Of a stretch of 5,523 nt of DNA, positions 1-5,523 are shown in pieces. Numbering within the stretch: position 1 is the stretch's first letter; each line of letters starts with the position of its first letter. The notes below the pieces were generated by a model. That model did not search any database. It saw nothing but the letters and a program-made list of their open reading frames with translations, and had not been told where the DNA came from. The DNA comes from Bacteroidales bacterium. Its GTDB lineage: Bacteria; Bacteroidota; Bacteroidia; Bacteroidales; UBA4181. Made by a program: the position numbers and the translations under genes. The stretch covers positions 1-5,523 of the forward strand of contig JAISKR010000293.1 in assembly GCA_031260845.1 (NCBI GenBank), read 5' to 3'.

Positions 1-445
1 TGAGAACGGTTGGGTTGGCTTTCCAATTACGAGCGTCAACTGTTGTTTCCGTACCGGCAAAACCGCCGTAAATTTTCACATCTTTCACCAATACAAAGGC
101 TTTGTCGCGATTAGTAGTACCGTTTCCTGCCATATCCTGCGGATAATAGGTTCCTGCTGCTATCCATATTTGCTTGATAGTGGCGTTGGTTTCTGCTGCT
201 TTCAGCGCCGGGGCTAATTCTGCGCAGGCATTGCCCCATGAACTGCCGCTACCATTGCCGACGCCACCTTTTTTTACATAAACAATACCATTATCAGGCT
301 GTACAGGTTGTGCCTGTGCAGAAAACCCGGCAAAAAGGAAACAAAACAACAATGCCACCCTCAAAAGGATAACCGGTAGTCGTACTTGATTGATTTTTAG
401 CATCAACTTCCCCTTTTCTGTGGATAAAGGTAAATATTGTTTCAT
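1..445 (-). CDS. Secreted parallel beta-helix surface protein, N-terminal part (gene runs off the left edge)
   Basis: The first 148 codons are present; the 3' end lies beyond base 1. An in-frame stop at 458-460 limits the start to the ATG at 445 or the ATG at 403 (Met15). I give 445 as the outer bound. Met15 is at least as likely: it follows AGGGGAAG and gives a compact signal peptide. Either way the signal peptide has a hydrophobic core around residues 25-43 and a cleavage site AQA|Q after residue 45. The mature part shows YVKK (56-59), GSGSSWGNA (65-73), IWIAAGTYYP (93-102), IYGGFAGTET (125-134) and RNWKANPTVL (139-148). These match the N-terminal part of Bacteroidetes extracellular proteins that fold as right-handed parallel beta-helices and often carry a type IX secretion sorting domain at the C-terminus, which is not visible here. 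Ligand and function are unknown. The gene has its own promoter and is not part of the upstream operon. Confidence 0.85.
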   Translation of the reverse strand, partial: MKQYLPLSTEKGKLMLKINQVRLPVILLRVALLFCFLFAGFSAQAQPVQPDNGIVYVKKGGVGNGSGSSWGNACAELAPALKAAETNATIKQIWIAAGTYYPQDMAGNGTTNRDKAFVLVKDVKIYGGFAGTETTVDARNWKANPTVL

Positions 446-488
446 TCGATTTATGATTTATATAAATAAAACCTTTACGTTCAAAGTG

Positions 489-519
489 CAAAGGTAAACA
501 TTATCAAATACTAAAACAA
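489..519 (-). promoter_or_regulatory. Bacteroidetes-type promoter for the beta-helix protein gene
   Basis: Read on the minus strand, the -7 element TACCTTTG lies at 496-489 and matches the Bacteroidetes primary sigma factor consensus TAnnTTTG exactly. A -33 element TTG lies at 519-517, separated by 20 bases, within the usual range. Transcription would start near base 482. That leaves a leader of about 37 bases to the ATG at 445, or about 79 bases to the ATG at 403. The promoter shows the beta-helix gene can be transcribed independently of the operon ending at 656. The consensus match is seen directly; activity is inferred. Confidence 0.75.
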
Positions 520-586
520 CATTTTTCGCAAAATAATTTTTTTTGAGCAGGTTAAACTTTAAGAAATTTTAGGGAAAAATCATACC

Positions 587-620
587 TACGAAACCTTCGT
601 AGATCTACGAAGGTTTCGTA
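587..620. repeat. Perfect 34-bp compound palindrome, possible terminator hairpin or protein-binding site
   Basis: The 34 bases read identically on both strands, centred between 603 and 604 on AGATCT. Each half is itself a hairpin: TACGAA-ACC-TTCGTA at 587-601 and TACGAA-GGT-TTCGTA at 606-620, joined by GATC. As RNA it can form one 15-bp stem with a GAUC tetraloop, or two short 6-bp hairpins with 3-base loops. It begins 35 bases after the stop codon of the barrel gene and ends 67 bases upstream of the -33 element of the next gene. On the minus strand a run of five T (579-575) follows about seven bases after the stem. A role in terminating the operon is therefore possible but not textbook. Alternatives are a REP-like dispersed repeat or a binding site for a dimeric regulator. 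Confidence 0.85.
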
Positions 621-655
621 AATTACTGTATTTTACATTATTACATAAAATGCGT

Positions 656-2383
656 TTATAATGAAAAAGTCAAACCGCCCATCACGTTAAATCTTTGCGA
701 GGGATAAAAATTCCATCTGTTAAAATGATTGCCGGTGAAATTATTGAATTTCACAAAAAACGACATTCTTTTCAGATATTGATATTCAACGCCCAGATTG
801 AAATCCAAAACGCCTTTGAGTTTGTAATAATTCACGTTTGGCTCGAATGCTTTGGCATATCGCTGTCCGATAGCGAACGCATCAAAATTGAATAACAGTT
901 TGCGGTATTTGTATTTGGCAGAAAATTCGCCTACCCATGCCGGACAATGCCATGCATATTTTTGGGTTGAGAGTTCGTAGCGGTTGTAATCGGCTTTCAC
1001 CCTGAGTTCCAACCTTTCATTGGGATTGTAAAAAATTTCGCCGCCGATATTCAATTTGTTCAAATCGTCGGTGATGACGGTGAAATAATTCTGCGCTTTG
1101 GAATAGGCAGTGTCGTTCACAAAGAACAATTCCTTGTCCGAAGTGGTAAAACTTGCTTTCAGGTAATAGGATAACTTGGAAGTAATGGCGCCTTTCAAGC
1201 CCCCGTAAATATTCAGTTTCGTATTGGTGACAGGATTGGCAAGCCCCGGTGTGATAAACGGATTTTCTTCAATAATGCTGCGATAGGTGTTGGTTTTCAA
1301 CGAGCCGTCAATACCCAAAAAAGGGATGAAAACGTCTTTCAGCAAGGTGAACTGAAATTCCACTTTCGGGTAAATTTTGTATTGCAGCACTCCTTCGCCT
1401 TCCTTGTAGATGGAAATCCGCATACCCACTTCCAAACGGATACTGTCGTTGTCCATCAGGAACCATGGATTGGCGCTCAATGCAAAATTGTTGCGCAACG
1501 AGTCAAATGCCTCACTGCGTGCGTAATACTCGAAATCAATATTGCCGCCGAACATATTGTTGTCCAACTGCGCATTCACGTTGACGTCATGTTCCTTGAA
1601 TTTGCGGGTGTTCGGAAACGGCAGCAAATCGCCGTGGCTGTCGGTTTTGTTGCCTGTATATCCGTAAGAGCCTTGCACATTGTAGTTCAACTCGCTGGTG
1701 CGAAAGTGCGATGAACGAAGACCGATGCGGGCGTCGGCAAAAGTATATGATTTGCGAATGTCGTCTTTGACCATCAGGGTATCTATATCAGGCTGATAGC
1801 CATAGTTATGCACTATTTTGTTGCCTATTCCGGCGTCGCCGTAGAGATAGGAACTGCGGTAGAATTTCTGACCGAACACCTTCGCGCCGGCGTCGCTGTA
1901 ACCGGCATATACGGATTTATCATTTTCCAACTTCACCTTGCCGAACATTCCATCGTATTTGACCAAGGCTCCGGCGGCGTATTTATCGTTGCGCAGGGTG
2001 TTCAATGCCACGTCCAGCATGGGATGCAATCCCGTTCCTACTCCTGCTTTTACATAGCCGTGATACAGTTTATTGAGCGGAAGCGGCTGCAATTTAGCCG
2101 GCGTAATCGGCGTAATGTCCGGATGGGTGTCTATGCGGCGTGATTTGATGGTATATTTGAATGTCGGTTTGACTCGCGCCGTGTCATTCAGGTCGGGTAA
2201 GGGGCTGATTTTCTGCGCATCGACCACCGACGGCTCGTAAGGGCGCACCAAAATCAACTCTTTGTTCAGGTTATCGGGTTCCTGAGCATGAAGCGCCGCT
2301 GTTGCCGTCAAAATCAAGACGCCGGTAATGAAAAACTGTTTCCAAAAAGTTATCTTCATCTTTTCCATATTTGGATTCATCAT
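656..2383 (-). CDS. Outer-membrane beta-barrel protein, TonB-dependent-receptor-like, without plug domain
   Basis: This encodes 575 residues. A signal peptide covers residues 1-33 with cleavage ALHA|Q, so the mature protein starts at Gln34. The hydrophobic core preceded by MEKMK suggests Met6 or Met9 could be the true start rather than the first Met of the MM pair at 2383. After the signal comes a Pro-rich segment (about 40-105) containing ELILVRPYEPSVVDAQKI and SPLPDLNDT. From about residue 108 to the end the sequence alternates polar and hydrophobic residues, rich in Tyr, Phe, Asn and Gly, as in transmembrane beta-strands; it ends with a strand-like NVMGGLTFSL. I see no TonB box, no plug domain and no carboxypeptidase-like N-terminal domain. 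It is also much shorter than nutrient receptors such as SusC (about 1000 residues). Homologues are usually labelled TonB-dependent receptor, but active TonB-driven import is doubtful. It starts 18 bases after the TPR gene, so the two are probably cotranscribed and may act together at the outer membrane. The substrate is unknown. Confidence 0.85.
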   Translation of the reverse strand: MMNPNMEKMKITFWKQFFITGVLILTATAALHAQEPDNLNKELILVRPYEPSVVDAQKISPLPDLNDTARVKPTFKYTIKSRRIDTHPDITPITPAKLQPLPLNKLYHGYVKAGVGTGLHPMLDVALNTLRNDKYAAGALVKYDGMFGKVKLENDKSVYAGYSDAGAKVFGQKFYRSSYLYGDAGIGNKIVHNYGYQPDIDTLMVKDDIRKSYTFADARIGLRSSHFRTSELNYNVQGSYGYTGNKTDSHGDLLPFPNTRKFKEHDVNVNAQLDNNMFGGNIDFEYYARSEAFDSLRNNFALSANPWFLMDNDSIRLEVGMRISIYKEGEGVLQYKIYPKVEFQFTLLKDVFIPFLGIDGSLKTNTYRSIIEENPFITPGLANPVTNTKLNIYGGLKGAITSKLSYYLKASFTTSDKELFFVNDTAYSKAQNYFTVITDDLNKLNIGGEIFYNPNERLELRVKADYNRYELSTQKYAWHCPAWVGEFSAKYKYRKLLFNFDAFAIGQRYAKAFEPNVNYYKLKGVLDFNLGVEYQYLKRMSFFVKFNNFTGNHFNRWNFYPSQRFNVMGGLTFSL

Positions 2384-2401
2384 TTTTAATTCGTCATTCC
2401 C

Positions 2402-5400
2402 TTATTTAATTTCCACCTCTAAATCTTCCTGTTTCACTTCCTTTACCGCATTGGCTTTCGCTTCAAGGGCGGTTTTCTTCGCGTTGGCAAGGACAATGAT
2501 ACCGTCATCTTTGGCGTCATAATTGTCTATGACGCTTTGAAGGGTGTGTATTGCCTGAAAAGTATCGTTCTGAGTGGCATAAATGTCACTCAACGCGATG
2601 AAACTTTTTGCCATAAAGTATTGATGCGGCGTGTTTTTGGCTACAAAGTCGAATACTTCGTCTTCTGCTTCTTTCAGTTTGCCCTGCTGCATCAGTATTT
2701 CGATGATATGAAATTTCGATTCCGCGCCTTCCAAACTGCTTACCTCTTTTGCCACCTCGCGGAATTTTTCCAACGCCGGGTCGTACTGCTTTTCTTCTTG
2801 CAGGGAACGTGCCAAAATAAAAGTGGCTTCGCGCACGTACTCTTCCGGCAAGTCTTTGTCGTTCAGTACTTTATTGGTGACTTCTATCGCTTCCTTGAAA
2901 TTGCTGAGCCTGAATTGACTGCGCATCACGCCGATTTTGGCGTCGAGAATATTGCTTGCCATTTCGGCTTCGGCTTCCATTTTTTGATAGGATTTCAGCG
3001 CTTCCGCAAATTTCCTCTGATTGAAATAGATGGCAGACGCCGACATGAGCGCCTGTTCGGTGAACATATTGCGCGGTTGCGAAATGACATATTCAAAGCC
3101 TTTCATTGCCTCGTCCCATTTGCTGTCGCGCAGACTGCAACTTGCAAGATAGAACATGGCGTTCACCTTAAACGAGCCGTATGGAAATTTTTCCAAATAC
3201 TGGCTCAGACTTGCAGACGATTTGTTGCAATCCCCTGTCATATACAAGTTTTCGGCTGCCTTGTAAGTCAGCGAATCCTGTTCGCTCAGGCTGACGTTGG
3301 CAACAGTGCCCAAACTGTTGGTATAACTCACGTAGTCGTCCACCTTGTTCATGTCCACATATACTGTCCTGATGCCGATGAGTGCATCGCGGGCTTCCAC
3401 CGACGAGGGATATCCCGCAATCACTTTCTTGTAGTATTTCACCGCTTCCTGCCCTTTGTCCATATTATAATGTACGATTCCCAATTGAAGCAGGGATTTG
3501 CTGACATAACTGCTCGAAGGATAGTCTGTTATCAGTTTGTTGAAAGAGTTGACCGCCAATTGCGATTTGTTCATCGCGACGTAACTTCGTCCCATTTCGT
3601 AGAGCGCGTCGGGCGTGTAGGACGAGGTTGGATATTTGTCCAGCAGTTGTGTCAGTGTTTCGATTTTTTTCTCGTGACGGTCGAGCAGCCCGTATGAAAA
3701 GCCTTTTTGGAAATAGGCATAAGCAGGGGTTGACAGTCCCATGGCAATGGATTTATCGTAATTTTCGATGGCTACCCAGTAAGCAGGCTTCATGAAATAG
3801 CAGTCGCCAAGCCGGTTGTAGGCGTCGGCAACATTTTTAGACGGTGCATCGCCCATTGCCTTCACGAATTTGGTAAACCAATCCATCGCTTCGGGGTATT
3901 TTTTCAGGCTGAATGTAGCGTATCCCAAGCCGTAGTTCGCCTGTTTGTACTCTTCGGTTTGTGCTGCGCCGGGCATGGTGAGATATTGCCGGTATTCCGA
4001 ATAGGATTCGTTAAAACGCTGCTGCCTGTAATGCGATTCGCCTTTCCAGTAATGGCAGCGGGCGGCAAGCAAATTGTCGAAACGGGCGTTTTCAAGCGAT
4101 TTATCGAACAGCGCAAGGGCTTCCTCAAATTTCAAATCGTTGAACAGTTCCAATCCACGGAAAAAAGCCACCCGCTGGTAAGCGCGGTTCACATTGTCGT
4201 CCTTCATCTTTATCTTGTCGATGGATTCGAGCGCCAGACGGTAGTTGCGCGTGGTCGTGTAGGCGGATACCAGATAATTGTAGGCTTCGTCCACCCTGTC
4301 AGAGTAGGGATATTTGATGATGAACTCGTTGAAACTCTTGATAGACTCGTTGAATGGCGACATTAGCAATTCGTAACTCAGCACGGCGAAATTGAAATGG
4401 GCGTTTTCCTGCGCTGCCTCGTCGAATTTCATTTGTGCTGCCGATTGAAAAGCCAAACGCGCTTTGTGCTTGTCCCCTTCTTTGACGTAACAATCGCCCA
4501 GATGGCAAAGTGCATTTTGCCCCAAGGCGCTGGGACTGCCGGAAGCCTTTTCAAAATACTTGATGGCTTTGGCATATTCCTCAGAGTGGTAATAGGCGTA
4601 TCCCAACTGGTAATTGTCTTCCACCGTCGGGCTTTTGCTGGTGATATACTGTTCGAGATAAGGGATAGCCTCTTTGTAGCGTTCCAAGCGGTAATACGAT
4701 TCACCGACAATACGCATCACTTCATCTTTGCGCTTTTCGTTGGTTTCGTCAAGCAATTTGGGCGCATTTTCTATCACTTGCTCATATTTTTCCTGCATGA
4801 AATAGATTTGCGATATATAATATGGTGCGATGCTGCCGAAAGTTTCGTCATCTTTGAGCCGCAAAAATCCCTGCAAGGCGGTTTCGTAATTTTTATCCGA
4901 ATAATTAATGTGCGAATAGTAATAAAGCGACGGCAAGGCATACTTGGAATCGCCGTCTTTTATCTGCGAGAAGGCGGCGCGGGCTTTGATATTGTCCAAT
5001 TGCATGAAATGGCTGTGCCCGAGCAGAAAGTAGTATTCGTCTGCGATATTGGCGTCCAGTTCGCGAGGCGAAACGATTTCAAAACGCTCGATGGCTTTCT
5101 TGTACTTCTTGTTGTTGTAGTGATAGCGTGCCATCCTGAAATTCGCCAGCGGCGTTTTAGGATTGTCGGGGTTGTTTTTGATGAACCGATTGAGCAGGTT
5201 TTCTGCGTCGTTCTGGTTCAACTCAATGGCACACAATGCGGTATAATATTCCGCATTGGAATACACGAAACTGCGACGGTCTTTCGAAGCCTCCATCACG
5301 TCCATAAAACACTTTCGCGCAACCGCATATTTCTCTTTTTCGTAAAACTCCAACGCTTGTTTATACAAGGCGTCAGGGTCGTACTGCTTGACGGTTTTCT

Positions 5401-5464
5401 GCGCCAAAGCATTGGTAAACAGACAAATAAACACTACACAACAAACGAATACTCTCTTGAACAT
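2402..5464 (-). CDS. Exported tetratricopeptide-repeat (TPR) protein, about 1020 residues
   Basis: A signal peptide covers residues 1-21 (basic MFKR, hydrophobic core, cleavage ALA|Q), with no lipobox Cys at the cleavage site. This predicts a soluble periplasmic protein. From about residue 29 to 990 it is a nearly continuous array of 33-40-residue helical hairpins with TPR-type residues, for example LGYAYYHSEEYAKAIKYFEKA, ALYEMGRSYVAMNKSQLAV and LGIVHYNMDKGQEAVKYYKK. I estimate some 20-25 repeats. Several are joined by YPxSS linkers (near residues 609, 646 and 683), resembling TPRs of periplasmic envelope proteins such as CpoB/YbgF and BamD. The last 30 residues are charged (Lys/Glu) and probably flexible. 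There is no catalytic domain. TPR arrays bind peptides or other proteins, so a scaffold or adaptor role at the envelope is inferred, most likely with the barrel protein encoded 18 bases downstream. The ATG at 5464 directly precedes the signal peptide. The specific partner and process cannot be named. Confidence 0.9.
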   Translation of the reverse strand: MFKRVFVCCVVFICLFTNALAQKTVKQYDPDALYKQALEFYEKEKYAVARKCFMDVMEASKDRRSFVYSNAEYYTALCAIELNQNDAENLLNRFIKNNPDNPKTPLANFRMARYHYNNKKYKKAIERFEIVSPRELDANIADEYYFLLGHSHFMQLDNIKARAAFSQIKDGDSKYALPSLYYYSHINYSDKNYETALQGFLRLKDDETFGSIAPYYISQIYFMQEKYEQVIENAPKLLDETNEKRKDEVMRIVGESYYRLERYKEAIPYLEQYITSKSPTVEDNYQLGYAYYHSEEYAKAIKYFEKASGSPSALGQNALCHLGDCYVKEGDKHKARLAFQSAAQMKFDEAAQENAHFNFAVLSYELLMSPFNESIKSFNEFIIKYPYSDRVDEAYNYLVSAYTTTRNYRLALESIDKIKMKDDNVNRAYQRVAFFRGLELFNDLKFEEALALFDKSLENARFDNLLAARCHYWKGESHYRQQRFNESYSEYRQYLTMPGAAQTEEYKQANYGLGYATFSLKKYPEAMDWFTKFVKAMGDAPSKNVADAYNRLGDCYFMKPAYWVAIENYDKSIAMGLSTPAYAYFQKGFSYGLLDRHEKKIETLTQLLDKYPTSSYTPDALYEMGRSYVAMNKSQLAVNSFNKLITDYPSSSYVSKSLLQLGIVHYNMDKGQEAVKYYKKVIAGYPSSVEARDALIGIRTVYVDMNKVDDYVSYTNSLGTVANVSLSEQDSLTYKAAENLYMTGDCNKSSASLSQYLEKFPYGSFKVNAMFYLASCSLRDSKWDEAMKGFEYVISQPRNMFTEQALMSASAIYFNQRKFAEALKSYQKMEAEAEMASNILDAKIGVMRSQFRLSNFKEAIEVTNKVLNDKDLPEEYVREATFILARSLQEEKQYDPALEKFREVAKEVSSLEGAESKFHIIEILMQQGKLKEAEDEVFDFVAKNTPHQYFMAKSFIALSDIYATQNDTFQAIHTLQSVIDNYDAKDDGIIVLANAKKTALEAKANAVKEVKQEDLEVEIK

Positions 5465-5505
5465 ATCTTGTTTTTGAACAAAAAATATACAGAATAAAAA
5501 TCAGG

Positions 5506-5513
5506 TAAAGATA
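5506..5513 (-). promoter_or_regulatory. Possible -7 promoter element upstream of the TPR gene
   Basis: On the minus strand, TATCTTTA (5513-5506) matches five of the six fixed positions of the Bacteroidetes -7 consensus TAnnTTTG. It would place the transcription start near 5499, with a leader of about 35 bases to the ATG at 5464, close to the spacing at the downstream promoter. The matching -33 element would lie beyond the right edge, so it cannot be checked. In an AT-rich leader this could be a chance match. Confidence 0.35.
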
Positions 5514-5523
5514 GGCATCTTAT

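Noticed and set aside
294..491. Minus-strand reading frame of 65 codons overlapping the promoter and the start of the beta-helix gene
   Set aside because: It begins at 491, inside the predicted -7 element and upstream of the predicted transcription start, and its protein has no recognisable feature. The overlapping frame has a signal peptide and family motifs.
630..651. AT-only weak hairpin (ATTTTA / TAAAAT plus two G-U pairs, loop TAATAA) five bases after the barrel stop codon
   Set aside because: The stem is nearly all A-T pairs in AT-rich spacer DNA and has no T-run, so it is too weak to call a terminator.
695..2143. Several plus-strand reading frames of 66-111 codons
   Set aside because: All are antisense to the barrel gene and look like shadow frames without motifs.
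2381..2404. Possibility that the TPR and barrel genes are one gene split by a nonsense mutation
   Set aside because: The downstream protein has its own complete signal peptide and a different fold, so they are two genes in the same frame.
2537..3697. Open reading frame of 386 codons on the plus strand
   Set aside because: It lies wholly antisense to the TPR gene, has Phe/His/Val-rich composition typical of reverse-complemented coding sequence, and shows no domain, signal peptide or promoter.
3904..4710. Short minus-strand reading frames (69-93 codons) and a 135-codon plus-strand frame at 3959-4366
   Set aside because: They are out-of-frame or antisense within the TPR gene and rich in Arg, Thr or Val, without family resemblance.
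5479..5487. TATTTTTTG on the minus strand as a -7 element for the TPR gene
   Set aside because: The spacing within the motif is one base too long, and the implied leader would be only about 8 bases. TATCTTTA at 5513-5506 fits better.
4397..5497. Open reading frame of 366 codons on the plus strand
   Set aside because: It is antisense to the N-terminal half of the TPR gene, with the same shadow composition and no recognisable motif. The TPR reading has a signal peptide and clear repeats.

Overview
The window looks like a chromosomal segment of a Bacteroidetes (Bacteroidota) species, probably in the order Bacteroidales. This rests on three observations. There is a textbook Bacteroidetes-type promoter (TTG, 20-nt spacer, TACCTTTG). 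All three encoded proteins have type I signal peptides whose predicted mature form starts with Gln, as is typical of this phylum. The protein types themselves (a long periplasmic TPR protein, a TonB-receptor-like barrel without a plug, and a GSGSSW-type beta-helix surface protein) are also typical of it. Genus cannot be decided from the sequence alone.

All genes lie on the minus strand, so the biological order runs from high to low coordinates. From 5464 to 2402 is a 1020-residue exported protein made almost entirely of tetratricopeptide-like helical repeats. Eighteen bases later, from 2383 to 656, comes a 575-residue outer-membrane beta-barrel protein related to TonB-dependent receptors but without the plug domain. 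These two almost certainly form one operon, or the end of one. They suggest a cell-envelope module: a soluble periplasmic scaffold plus an outer-membrane barrel. Their exact function is not evident.

A 210-base intergenic region (446-655) separates the operon from the next gene. It holds a perfect 34-bp palindrome (587-620) built from two head-to-head hairpin units, then a strong promoter (489-519). This promoter drives a third gene that runs off the left edge of the window (1-445, N-terminal 148 codons only). That gene encodes a secreted protein of the right-handed parallel beta-helix type common on Bacteroidetes surfaces.

At the right edge (5465-5523) is a short leader with a possible -7 promoter element for the TPR gene. 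I see no tRNA, rRNA, CRISPR array, insertion sequence or sign of recent gene transfer. The least explained element is the compound palindrome. The TPR/barrel pair is the most interesting protein-level module.
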